Both the position numbers and the translations under genes were made by a program. A stretch of 64,000 bases of DNA from Epiperipatus broadwayi (Eukaryota > Onychophora > Udeonychophora > Euonychophora > Peripatidae). The stretch covers positions 60,292 to 124,291 of the forward strand of contig JAQFVV010001044.1 of NCBI GenBank assembly GCA_028023455.1. The letters run 5' to 3'. The notes beneath the pieces were generated by a model, which made no database searches, had not been told where the DNA came from, and saw only the letters and a list, made by a program, of their open reading frames with translations. Every line of letters starts with the position of its first letter. The stretch's first letter is position 1. Of this stretch, positions 12,741 to 23,990 are shown piece by piece.

Positions 12741-13298
12741 ACGGATGAATTCTTACTAAAACGGTATTTTTTCATGATCCTTTAATTTTTTTCCCTTCCG
12801 CACCCTTAAAAGCAATTTTTGAGGGTTACCCATTTGTAATGGAATCTTCAGGACATTATTACTAAACTTACAACAGTAAAGTAAGTTACAACACATTAAA
12901 AAAAATAGATGTATTATCAAATACACACACTCTCACATGAAACTACAGAGAAAATAGATATTCTACTATTCCGAGAAAATGATGAACAAAATCGACTACT
13001 ACGGCAGCCGATCAAGGCATTTCTTTCTTTTTGCTTTTAGCATAGAAAAAAGCCATAACCGGCAGCCTTCGGGAACTCTTTCTGTGTTTTATCATAGAAA
13101 GAAGTCTCGTTGTGTTGGCTTCTGTCGCCGCCACCGCCTCCTCCATCCAACATAACGTGAGGACTTTTCTGCGTTTATAAAGTAGAAAAATTCCTGTTTT
13201 GTTGGGTGAGGGCTGGTGAAACTGTATATTTTTAGGAATTTACCTAGAAGTAGCGACATCTTAAGGCAAACACCAAGGATGAGAAAACAACCTAAAAT

Positions 13299-16200
13299 AG
13301 TTAGTAAATTATTTAATTAAAACAGGAGTTAAAAACAGTAAAGTTAGTTTATTAAAATTAAAAATATTGTAAATTATTTATTAGCTATTGGGTTATATAT
13401 TAGAGTGATTGAAGTTAAAAGAATAGAAAATAATTTTCAGTGTGTATGTGTGGATTTGAATGTGTGCACACTAATTAAAAATATTATTTATTGAAATTAA
13501 AGTTTAAATTCATTTATTTATTTGATAACATTTTGTAGTTAATTTATTATTAAAGGATATCTAAAGTAAGTAAATGCACGAGCTTTTACTAAATAAGAAT
13601 AAGTATTTAAAAGCAATATAAAATGAAATTGCATTATTAATTAGATTAGTTTTTATTTTTTTATTAAATTATAAAAAGTGAATTAAATGGCAGTGGAAAT
13701 TTACTAAAATTCATTATGGGATAATTTGAAATTGATTATCATTAGGTAATTTTATATTTAGTTTCTTGTTATAACGTTTATAATTAATACTAGGAAAAAA
13801 ACTAGGTGTGGCTAATTAACCCCCATCAAAATAAAAAGCTACAAATATTAGAGACACTATTAAAAATATGTGTGATGCAGTGCAGTGTGTGTGTAGAGCA
13901 GTATCTCCATCAACTCTCTCAACAAATATGCACAGAAGGTTTAATTTCAAGTTTGAAGTTTTTATTTTAAAATTGAAAGTGATAATTTTGTTTATGAATT
14001 TTATTATTTTTGTTAAGTACTTGTTAATGATTCAAAAATCTGCATAATTTAAGGCAGAGGTAGTATTTTTCTGTATTCTCAAGCTACCATAAAATCTTTA
14101 TACTTCACTAATCTTTTATTTTCATCTCTTACCTTTAATGAACTTATGTTTCAATTCTTCACTAAGAAATTTATTGAATTTATATTAATATTTAAGAAAA
14201 AACTTTAAACCATTTGTTAGTCAATACTTTAGTTGATGCTGAGATTCATTTAGCATTGAAATAAACTAATTTAAACTCATTATTAGAAGAACGATTTTAA
14301 TGTGAATTCTTTTTTCCCATTACTGGAAAGCTGACATGAATATCGCCATTAATTTTAAAAGAGAAAAAAACTTTATGAATTGAAGAATTTAAAAATATTA
14401 GTTATTGTAATAATTTTTGTTAAAAAAACATTTCTGTTGAATGGTTGTTTTGTGAACTTCAATTAAAATTTGAGAATATGAATTCTAATGAAGAAAATAA
14501 TGCAGAAAAACGTTTAATTGTAAGTGCAATGTGAAACATGAAAAGCTGTTCTAGTTGTTGGTTCTTAAAAAAAGACTTAATAATTAGTGTGAATATCCTC
14601 AAAATATATTTGCAGATGTGAAAGAAACATTATTAGTAGTTTAATATGGATAAAGGTGCAAGCGTTTATGAAAAGAGGATTCAAATCCATACCAACATTC
14701 ATTGTTTGTGATGTTAATGTGTGTACAAATTTTACAAAAAAGTACATGAGAATTATTATTTTAAAGAAATGAGAAGTTGTTTGATACATTTTCATAAATG
14801 ATTTGTCATCCAAAGGACATTATTTCTTGTGTGTGGTAGCACAAGACTGAAGATGTCGTTTAAAAAACTATGGTTGTTTTTAAAAAAAATATTTTTTATT
14901 TATTTTCTATTTTATTTTTATTATTCTTATGCAAAAATTATTTATGATTGACAAGATAAAATTATGCATTTTATTATCTTTTGCTTAAGGTAAATTAATA
15001 TTTAGTGTACATGTCCAGTTAAAGAAAATACATATTTTCTTTATATTTGCTAGTATTAAAATGTTCTCTCTTTTCTACCAGCATTTACAATTTATAATAC
15101 ATATTAACATATGCATATTATGTTTAAAATGTAGCAATGTAACAAATATCTACAATATATATTAACCCACTACAGAAATATCTAATGACTTATATATATA
15201 TATATATATTATAACAGGACGATCCTTTTCAGGACTCGAGGAAGTCACATCTAACTATAGTCGGACTTTGAGTCTTCTTATAGAATGCCATGGATGATGT
15301 GATTTAAAATATAATTCAATTCACTCCTCTATTAATAACCTCGTTACTCTCAGAATTTGAGCTCAGAGTAGAAATTGCAATCGACTCTCTTCAGGCATTT
15401 CCACAAATATCCCATAGTAATGATAAATTTAGTATAAGCTATATATAACTTTTTTATAAATATTAAATCACTAAGTTGATTCAATATATATATATATATA
15501 TATATGCGTGAGTATGTATATTTATAATTATTGGTTTTATAAAACGACTAAATAAAATAACAAACTAGACCTGTTTAATTTTAAAATCAAGTTTAACACA
15601 TTTTAATCTGTAATTGAAACAAAAATATTATCATACCAATAATAAAAATATTAAAATTTAGAATTATAATCTGTGCTTATATACATACACTAATAAATTA
15701 TTTAATATTCAAAAAAAATAATGAGATCATTTACATATATATAATTTAAAATCATGTGTATAATAAATAATACACATGATACATTATAAATGTACGTATT
15801 GTCATTAAAATGATTCAGTGTGTGTTATATGCCTATCTAAGATAACATCCATTCACACTAGATTAATAATAGAATGTATTCTGATATTAGTTATGTATGT
15901 TTAAAAAGAAATTATGTTAATTGTCATGTAAGATTCAATTTGGAATATAATAAACTTACTTCCAAATTGAAGTAATTTAAAAACTTTTACCTTTGTCAGC
16001 CATCATTTTCATCAGATTATATATCAAAATATCAACATATAAATTTTATTAAATAAATAAAAATAAAATAAAATGTTCATCTTATCAGTTCTCCACTTTA
16101 ATATACGAAGTAATTTTTCTAAGTAAATATAATTATCCACAAAGGAAATAAAGTTTAAAGGTTATTAAAATACACAATGAAGTAATCCAAGACGAGAAAG

Positions 16201-17158
16201 AATAACAGTTTTATATCCCTCCTTAGATGAAAGAAAATGACGATGAATGTTGAAACATAAAGTTCATTGATCATCCTTCGATGAGGCAATCCAGATATTC
16301 ATTCTTTTAAATATTTGTGTAGTAAAATATTTAACATCTTCTTCAATATAATACTCCAATCTTAAGGCAGCTTTTTAAATGAGAATTGTGACGTTTATAT
16401 TTTAGGCATTGAGTAGGAATAAATTTACATGTTCAGGTTTAAAACATCAGCAGAAATCCCTGAAATAAATTATCTAGCCAAAGAACATCTTTATAAATTT
16501 TTGTCTTCTTAAATATATATTTTGAAAACTCATTTTGAAGACGTTGATAACTCTTATAACCTTGTCAATTTCAATGATAATTTTTTTATAGTTCTTTATA
16601 CTATTAAAAGGCAGTAAATTAGTTACTTGAAGCAGGTTTTAAAATATTGAATCTTCTTTTTTTTTCTTAAATGTGTTCTAAATTCGAACACATTTAAATT
16701 TACAGAGTTCTTGCCTTGATAACTAAATAGAAGATTATTGTTATAACAATATTAGTTCGTTTTTATACTGGATTAAATTCTGTAAGCATATCACATAATC
16801 ATGCTCATGCTCTATTGTTTAAAATATACAATTTGTAATGAACCCCAAACTATTCTTTCCTTTGTATCAACTGATAAAAATGCAATGTTGACTTAAGGCT
16901 TTGTCAAATGTCAAGTTTTATATTAATAAAAAAAAAAATACTATTAGTTAGAAACATTTATCTATGTGTGTGTATAAATAAACTAGAATTATTCATTTTT
17001 AGAATTATTCTTTTAATACTAACTAGTTTATGTATATAGCTGATACATGAAAAGCTTAAGATAGGTGTAAGTTATTTATATCTGTTGATTCGATATAGGC
17101 ACAGTTAAATTCACAAAGAAACACAAATTGTTTTAGGTGAGGCTCATATGGTACTCTC

Positions 17159-17160
<2 letters not shown>
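13299..17160. other. Intron-like AT-rich stretch, no recognisable gene
   Basis: No exon or element was recognised. There are (TA)n tracts at 15192 and 15485, and two small perfect hairpins: atcatgtgtat...atacacatgat at about 15753-15781 and aaatgtgttc...gaacacattt at about 16670-16698. The minus-strand 78-codon frame at 14577-14813 has no recognisable motif and is probably chance. Confidence 0.5.
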
Positions 17161-17161
<1 letters not shown>

Positions 17162-17205
<44 letters not shown>

Positions 17206-17206
17206 A
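17162..17206. repeat. (TA)n(TG)n microsatellite at a LINE 3' end
   Basis: An uninterrupted TA run changes into a TG run. It sits immediately outside the 3' end of the minus-strand LINE fragment, in the place where the LINE tail should be. Confidence 0.85.
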
Positions 17207-17405
17207 ATCAACCATTATCTATCCACTGCAGGATGAAGGTCCCTCCAACTTCAAACCATTTTTAGCTTTTCTTCTCCAGATTACCCCTGCACAATTTCTT
17301 ATTTCATCCATCCATCTCATATGTGGTCTTTTTCTGGGTCTTTCACAATCTCTTGGGATCCAATTTATGATTTCAATTGTCAATCTATTATCATCTCTTC
17401 TAGAA
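17207..17405 (-). pseudogene. Non-LTR retrotransposon (LINE) ORF2 C-terminal fragment
   Basis: The minus-strand frame contains RRDDNRLTIEIINWIPRDC, then ERPRKRPHMRWMDEIRNCAG and IWRRKAKNGLKLEGPSSCSG. This is the characteristic tail of many animal LINE ORF2 proteins (W-PR---R---RP--RW-D-I----G--W---A---W). Only the last ~65 codons remain. The frame continues upstream into MFHNEKLCCYQSDKLKNIS, which is not LINE but PLE sequence, so the 79-codon ORF is a chimera produced by insertion or recombination. The same LINE family is at 36430-37200. Confidence 0.75.
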
Positions 17406-17640
17406 ATATTTTTCAGTTTATCACTTTGGTAACAACATAATTTTTCATTATGAAACAAAAAAAGATCTAAAACTTGCCATCTTAAATTATAAATTAATAA
17501 TTAAGGCACTGGAAAAAAGGAATATATAAATTGTAAATCAAAGGTAGCAATTATGTATAAGATGGCAAGTTTTAGATATTTTTTGTTTCGTAATGAAAAA
17601 TTATGTCATTATCAAAGTAATAAACTGAAAAATATTGAGA
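17405..17640. repeat. Short PLE foldback: inverted copies of the same PLE segment
   Basis: The minus-strand segment at 17405-17490 (aatatttttcagtttatcac...) and the plus-strand segment at about 17557-17636 (...aataaactgaaaaatatt) are inverted copies of the PLE stretch encoding LFRNEKLCHYQSNKLKN. They are separated by about 65 bp of AT-rich spacer. The left arm joins directly onto LINE sequence. Confidence 0.75.
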
Positions 17641-18227
17641 TATTTAACAAGAAATGGCTTGATGTTGGTTATAGAATGGAACAAATAATTTTTAAAAAAG
17701 TTATAATGGTTTAAAGGAAATGGAGATTAATAATAAACAATGGATTTGTATTCCATTTATTTTAAATCCAAGTGAAATTTTTAAAGGATATATATAATAA
17801 TGTGTTTAATGTTTCATTCTACATCCCAAACAATATTAATAAATTAGTCAATAATTCTAAGGATGTCATACCTGTCAAACAGAAAAGTAATGTCATATAT
17901 CAAATTTTTTGTGATTGTATGCTATCATATATAGGCAAATCTAGATGCAGTATTGAGTAGAGATTGAAGAAGCATGAATTATTATACAAGCATGTAAAAA
18001 GTAAAAATAATGGTGATTTAATGTCTTCTTCAGTGTTCTTTGATCATGAAAAAACATGTAAATATAAATTTAAATTTGATTTTGAAAATGTGAAAATTCT
18101 TCATGAAGAGAGAAACCATAATAAAAGAAAAATGAAGGAGGCAATTTTTATAAATGGAATAAAATGCATTTAGTAAATAGACAAACTGCTAACATTAAAA
18201 TACCAGGTTCATGGGATTTAAATTGAT
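17545..18227 (+). pseudogene. Penelope-like element fragment B: RT-to-endonuclease linker and GIY-YIG domain
   Basis: The plus-strand translation begins with YKMASFRYFLFRNEKLC (PLE thumb motif), then a broken stretch. The frame 17772-17960 has KDIYNNVFNVSFYIPN and NVIYQIFCDCMLSYIGKSRC, a GIY-YIG domain with a CxC pair and an intact YIG. A TAG at 17958-17960 interrupts it, and the same frame continues at 17964-18173 with RLKKHE just after the stop, VFFDHEKTC and EERNHNKRKMKEAIFI. A one-frame change near 18170 leads to NRQTANIKIPGSW, ending at about 18227. The known family role is target cleavage by the GIY-YIG nuclease followed by reverse transcription. This copy lacks the RT core and has stops, so it is inactive. 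It lies in the presumed intron before the 19236 exon. Confidence 0.78.
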
Positions 18228-18431
18228 GACATTTGTTTCCACTTTGTTTTTTGTTTTTTTTAATTTAATGGCAGTTGAGATAGGTTTAAGAAATTAACCA
18301 ATGTACTTCTGTGGAATTAAGGATTGTTTATAATAGATTGTTATCATTAAATTTATTATTTTTATTATTAGAATATATATATGTAATAAATAAAGTTTGA
18401 TATCTGTATTTGTTTCACAATATATGTAATA

Positions 18432-19151
18432 TATAAATCAATATATATATATATATATCAAAATACAGTACAATTTATATAAATTATATTCTTTTAGAAG
18501 TACTTTTGACTATACACTTTGTAGTCTTTATCAACTATATAACATTGAATAATCAAAACGAGACAACCCTCAACAATACCCATAGTTCAATTCAGATTTC
18601 CCACAATTCTGTTATTTTAACATTTGATGACTGGCGATTCATTAACATTTGACAATTTCTTGAAATCAACATAGCCTTTTTTATTTTATGTTTATTATGA
18701 CAACGTTCAATTTGAATAATTTTCATATTTTTAATATGAAAATTATTCAAATTGAACGTTGACATAATAAACGTAAAATAAAAGAGGCTATGTTGATTAT
18801 GATAACATTCAATTTGAATAATTTTCATATTTTTATAATCAAATTTAAATTTGATTATAAAAATATGAAAATTATTTAAATTGAACGTTGTCATAATAAA
18901 CGTAAAATAAAAGAGGCTATGTTGATTTCAAGAAATCGTCAAATGTTAATGAATCGCCAGTCATCAAATGTTAAGATAACAGAATTGTAGGAAATCTGAA
19001 TTGAACTATGGGTACTGTTAAGGGTTTTCTCGTTTTGATTATTCAATGTTATATAGTTGATAAAGACTACAAAGTGTATAGTCGGAAGTACTTCTAAAAG
19101 AATATAATTTATATAAATTGTACTGTATTTTGATATATATATATATTGATT

Positions 19152-19154
<3 letters not shown>
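18432..19154. repeat. 723-bp palindrome made of two PLE 3' ends facing outward
   Basis: Bases 18432-18700 and 18895-19154 are inverted near-copies. Each arm encodes the PLE C-terminus (EAMLIS...NRQSSNVKITELWE in outward orientation), followed by a 3' UTR containing ttgataaagactacaaagtg and ending in tgtactgtattttga then (TA)n. The centre (18700-18895) holds two further nested palindromes built on the block encoding MKIIQIE. The 100-codon minus-strand ORF at 18592-18894 is a product of this structure. Inverted arrangements are known for Penelope insertions; the nested form here is unusual. Confidence 0.8.
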
Positions 19155-19195
<41 letters not shown>

Positions 19196-19233
19196 TATCA
19201 ATATATACCTATATATATATATATATATATATA
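19155..19233. repeat. (TA)n tract immediately before a splice acceptor
   Basis: Nearly pure TA sequence, interrupted by tcaatatatacct, runs up to the AG at 19234-19235. A normal pyrimidine tract is absent. Confidence 0.85.
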
Positions 19234-19235
19234 AG

Positions 19236-19287
19236 GTTAATAATATCAAGAAAGCATATGAAACAACCAAAATGATATTAGATATTG
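19236..19287 (+). CDS. Prolyl 4-hydroxylase alpha subunit, following TPR-domain exon (partial gene)
   Basis: A 52-bp exon with acceptor ...tataag and donor ATTG/gtaagt, entering in phase 0 and leaving in phase 1. Its 17 codons read VNNIKKAYETTKMILDI. This continues the 10146-10300 exon without a gap against the animal P4HA TPR pattern (SYAV-Q-GD---ALELT--LL-LDP). The phases of the two exons agree (0/0), which supports splicing across the 8.9-kb intron. The acceptor is unusual in being preceded only by TA repeats beside a PLE palindrome. The downstream TPR end and catalytic domain were not found with confidence. Confidence 0.68.
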
Positions 19288-19866
19288 GTAAGTAATTAAT
19301 TTAACTTATTGTTTATTATTATTGTTTTAATTATACAAGTTAATAATTAGATTTAATTTTGATAATATTAAAACACAACCAAAGGTTTCACTGCTACAAA
19401 CAGACTTTTCAAGTATAAAGAACTACAAAACTACACAACATATATAATATTAAATATTACCCACAAATATATATATAGTTTATAATACACAATTTTTTTT
19501 AAAAAGGTTCATATTAATATTTGATTATGTAAAGAAATATTTGAAAAATGTGACATTCAAGGAGGCCAAATTAAAACAAAATAGACTACTTTATATTTAC
19601 TCAATTTAAATAACAGTTGTATATCTTGCCCTCAACCCTCCTGTACTCTGACAAATTTCTTTGTTTTCACTTGCTATAAGCTTTTATCTTTCATTTTAAT
19701 ATTAAATATTAAATCATTATTATTTATCAGAATATAATAAATTTAAGCTCATTTGATAGTTATTTTTGTTTAAAAATTAAATAAATTTGTAAAAATTGCA
19801 TTTGATTTTCAGAATTATTTTAAAATTTTGATTTTAATCAATACAAATCATCCTTTTATCATTCAG

Positions 19867-19895
19867 GTACTGGAAGCAGCAGAGTCAATTTGTAA
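19867..19895 (+). CDS. Tentative third prolyl hydroxylase exon or terminal exon
   Basis: After a good acceptor (ccttttatcattcag) the phase-1 reading gives GTGSSRVNL and then TAA. The R-x-N-L spacing faintly resembles the family's H-RA-GNL after the LDP motif. If real, it would either splice out at tt/gtaaaa (19892) or truncate the protein. The similarity is too short to be sure; it may be chance. Confidence 0.18.
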
Positions 19896-19899
19896 AACG

Positions 19900-20950
19900 A
19901 ATGAAATATTTCTTGTGTGATGGTTTTGTTTTAAATCTTGATGAATAATTATTAATATCTTATAAATCTATCAAGTTTTGCTTTAAAAGATTACATTTTA
20001 GTCATTTTTATAATATATTTTATATTTTATATCAGAATGTATTAGTGTAATTTCTATAGAAAGTTATTAAAAAACATAATTGACATTTAAAAATAAAATT
20101 TATTGAAAATAAACATGTAATAATACATATTTTTAATTTCTAATAATTATCACACAATTACTATGCAAACATTATCATAAACTTTCCAAAATAAAGTTTT
20201 TAGTCATTCATAATATTTTCCAAAAGTAATATGAAAAATTCAAGTTAACCAAGAATACAATGAGTGCTCAACATTGTGAAGCTCCCTTACTTTGAAACCT
20301 TCCTTTTTTGATTATCATGAAAACTTCAGAATTTTTTTGAAAATAAAAATATTTGAATTTTATTTAAAGTTTGGGAAAAAGACCAAAATCTCTCAATAGA
20401 TAATAAAAAAGACAAATTCACCTTCTTGACATCCAGAACAATAAAATGTTAGTTTATATAACAATTAAGTTAATAAAGAGAAGTCATCAACATGGAGGTA
20501 GCATTAACAGTAAAGAGATATATTCAGTTTACGGTTTCTCTTCTTATAAAATTTTGGATTTCCCAGTTTAATTTTCCCATTATTTCATTAAGACTAAGAA
20601 TACAATATCATCTTCTGGAGATCATTAAAAATGTCATACTATTTTTTTTGAAAGCTTGTTTGCCCATCATCAACTTTATGTTTAAAAAAGAATAAAGTCT
20701 CTATGTTCATTTACAATACAATTTCAGTTACCATAAGTATGAAAAAAAACAGAGACATAAAAATTAAATGAGCTCTCTTTGATTTATCTTTTTATATTTT
20801 ATGATCAGAGAGTAATCAATGTATTTACCAAATTTATCTTTACCTGAGTAGGGTACAATAAAACAGGCAAACTTCCATTGCCAGCCAAAATAACCAATGG
20901 ATGCCAGAAGGATTGTGCATAAAATTTTTATCTAATGTCTACTCATCTAA
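19900..20950. other. AT-rich stretch, nothing recognised
   Basis: No coding similarity or repeat structure was recognised. The 67-codon plus-strand frame at 20492-20695 has no motif I know. Confidence 0.5.
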
Positions 20951-20957
20951 TACACCA

Positions 20958-21220
20958 AGACTAGTTTTTGGCTTGTTGCCTTCATCAGTAAGGAACCTTG
21001 GATCTGAGAGCATGGCACCTAGATCTTAGGATCTAATGCAACACTCCAGCAGCCACATTTTATGTCTACTTAACTACAAAACCATGAGAATAAAATTGAA
21101 AACACAATATTTTCAATCTAAGCTCATTAGCATATATAGTCATATAGGTCTGAATTCAGTTCAATACCCATACATTCCAAGGCTCCTCACTGATGCAGGC
21201 CACAAGCCAGAAACTAGTCT
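20958..21220. mobile_element. ~263-bp inverted-repeat element (MITE-like)
   Basis: The left end 20958-21003 (agactagtttttggcttgtt...) and the right end 21174-21220 (complement agactagtttctggcttgtg...) pair over about 46 bp with roughly seven mismatches. The interior is non-coding. No clear target duplication was found. The 75-codon ORF at 21036-21263 is within this repeat and not a gene. Confidence 0.6.
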
Positions 21221-21263
21221 GGGGATATTGGCAACAGTTATGAGCAAGCATAAGAAATGGTGA

Positions 21264-23985
21264 TCATGTAATGTTTAGTAATGGACAATCTGGTATTCTT
21301 ATAGCCCCTACAGAGATCTCATACCTTAAAAAGAACACATTCTTAAATACCTTAATTATTTTTATATTCAAACACATATGAACTACTTTCACTTTATTCT
21401 CAAAAAATGAGTATTGGGGAATCATAGTTTACCTAGAAATACAAATCCTAAAGAAGTTTCCTTTTGTTTTCTGATTATTTCTAATAAGACAATTGTATAG
21501 AAATTCAAAGTCTGCCTTTAAATTACTTAGAAATATAAATATAAATAACTCTTTTATTAAATGCATTTTTATAATATTGAGATTTATGTGTTTTACATAT
21601 TGATATGAAAAAAATCAATGGGTTATTTTCATGTACATTTATTATAATAATGTAATATTTTTCTTTATTGCATTATCCAATTCAACCAACATTGTTATTA
21701 GTAGTTTTCTTTATTACTTTTTACAATGCTTTGTACAATTATTATACCAATTATATTATAATGGTTTTAATTGCCCCATCAATCTTCTTCAGTTCTATAG
21801 CAAACATGAATCAATATTTATACACACACATAATTTTACATATATTTCACATTATTGTTCCTCTTTTTAACCTAAATATATATACATAAGTATCTTATAT
21901 ATATTTATATACTTCTTTATTTATATATTGTACCAAGGTACATTGTTATCTAATTAATATTTTATAAATCTCAGGTTTTTTTAAAAATAAAAGTTGAAAG
22001 AATAAAAATTAAAACTAAAGAGTAGGGTAGGGGGGTTTATTATTAAAGAAAAATAAATAATAAATGCTTTAAAAGAGGATAAGATTTTTATTTATTTAAA
22101 AAAAGGAAAAAAAAGTCTTGTGAAATAAAAATGATTTAATATTATTTTGATTAATTTGTAATAAAAAATAATAAAGAAAATTTGTTTTGTTTTATAATAA
22201 AACAATTAAATGTGTGTGTGCATGAAAGTTTTAAAGAAAAAAAAAGAAGCCCAATCAAAGTGAAGAAAAGGACAGTTATTTCATGAGACAATAGACGCTG
22301 GAGTTAAAAAAAATTTCCATTGTTTAAACAGTTTAAATATTTCAACATTTATTATTCTCATTCATTATTATTATTAATTTTTTAAAAAATTTCTTGAAAT
22401 TATAGATATAACAATTATATAAATTATTATGTCTCCAAATACAATGCACTGTTAAATCACCACGTTGTACAATCAGCTGGAGCTTTCCTAGTTCAGAGGG
22501 AAACCGTGTTCAAATAAAGCAAGTAAGGTAGTGGAGTGTGTGCATGCTGGATAATCCACGAAAGTTTATATAAGATCACAGGATCCAAAGAAGTTTCGTT
22601 GGATAGCGCTAACTGGTCACAAGTAATTTTAAAGAATCTACATTGTGCTGTGTACATCATTTCCAAATTCATAAATCCTAGGTAACTTTTGTTTTAATAT
22701 GCTTTTATTCTTGATTTCATTTAAAGATAAACAATAAACTGTGCTAAATAAATCTTTAAAATTTTTAAAATAATATTTGGAAAATACAAACAATATCAGC
22801 TTCTATATTTAATTATATTTAAAGACATTGTGTGTACAAATGTGTGAATTTTAAGTTAATGTATTGTGTATATTTTATTTATAATAATAATATATTAAAA
22901 AACATCTAAAATGAACAGAGTGTGCATGATTAAATTATAAAGCAAAACGATTGTTTTTTAAAAAAAAGGAAAGGAAATATTTAAATTGTCTTTTAAAATA
23001 TTTATGTTTATGTTTTAACACATACAGTTATACAGAGTAATATTTTAATAAAGTGGAAAAGAAAAAAAATTAATCATTAAATAAGAAATAATTAATTTAA
23101 AAGTAAAAGGATAGGGAAATTATAATTTTAAAAATAAGGATTTGTTGTGTAAAGACGTAAATTGTTTTCTCATTCAGTACATTTTTTTAAAAATAGAAAT
23201 ATTATCTAGGGCGGAGTTGTTATTCTCTTATAAGGTAGTTAAAATCCGTTGAGCTAGCTGGATCTCAGGTACTAGATAGGCTGATCAGATAGACATGTTG
23301 ATTACAATGTAATTAACTGGTGCCCAAAGGTTTTTTTCTTTAAAACAAATAAAGTGTTTGGTTAGTATTTATCTAGTAGCCGACTGTTATATTATTGGTA
23401 GATTGCTGCTAATGATATTTTACACTCTACCTGAGGACCAAGCACCTTCGAAGAGTAAATGGTAAGAAGGAAAGTAGAGTAAGTTTTGAGATTGTTATCT
23501 GTAGTTATTATTATTAGTTATTATTATTTAAGATATGTTGGGAAGGTGGGCGGTTCACTATATATATACCACACAAATATATTTTTTAAATTTCTTTGAA
23601 CATTTTTATATTTATATTATTTAAATAATTAATTATTTTCTATAATCATGTATATATATATATTCTATATTTTATTTATCTGTTATTTTTTATTTATATT
23701 AATATATTGACTTTTTTATTCTAATTTTAATGTTATATATTATTCATATTTACAACCATTTATATTTCCTATTTTATTAACATCAATCCTTAATATTTAT
23801 TTTTAATTTATATTAATAACTTTAATTCTTTTAAATTTTTTTGTATTTAATTATTTTTAACCTATTCCATAATTTATTTTTTATTATATTTTATACTCAT
23901 TTTTTTTACTCCTAAACCAAATGAATTGTTAACTATTTAAAATTTTGAATTTTACGATAATTTCTAGTGGTTTCATTTATATATA
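21264..23985. other. AT-rich stretch with one promoter-like island, no recognisable gene
   Basis: Overlapping plus-strand frames at 21631-21889 are hydrophobic because of TTT/ATT codons and look like chance. The only GC-richer part is 22440-22690 and 23220-23480 (see the promoter-like entry). The rest is AT-rich with (TA)n at 23650. Confidence 0.5.
22565..22681 (+). promoter_or_regulatory. Promoter-like TATA box and leader ending at a splice-donor-like site
   Basis: TTTATATAAG at 22565-22574 lies in a locally GC-richer stretch and is followed about 110 bp later by CCTAG/gtaact at 22681. Some 640 bp downstream is tggtgcccaaagg (23318-23330), which looks like a retroelement primer-binding site. 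Either a host promoter with a short 5' exon or the remnant of an LTR plus leader would fit. No body of an element follows. Confidence 0.25.
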
Positions 23986-23990
23986 TATAT

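Larger units (their letters stand above)
11462..13293. mobile_element. 1.83-kb non-autonomous element with ~36-bp terminal inverted repeats
   Basis: The left end 11462-11497 (aggattgtattctcatcctt...) and the right end 13259-13293 (complement aggttgttttctcatcctt...) are inverted copies with about 3 differences over 35-36 bp. Direct repeats aaaat flank both ends (11457-11461 and 13294-13298) and fit a 5-bp target-site duplication. The interior has no transposase-like frame. Instead it holds two tandem arrays (11640-12165 and 12213-12740) and a comparatively GC-rich patch at 12990-13170. The family is not recognised. The TIR/TSD arrangement points to a DNA transposon derivative. Confidence 0.6.

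Noticed and set aside
18592-18894. 100-codon minus-strand ORF as a small protein gene
   Set aside because: Its repeated FNLNNFHI / NMKIIQIE content comes from the PLE palindrome arms being read through.
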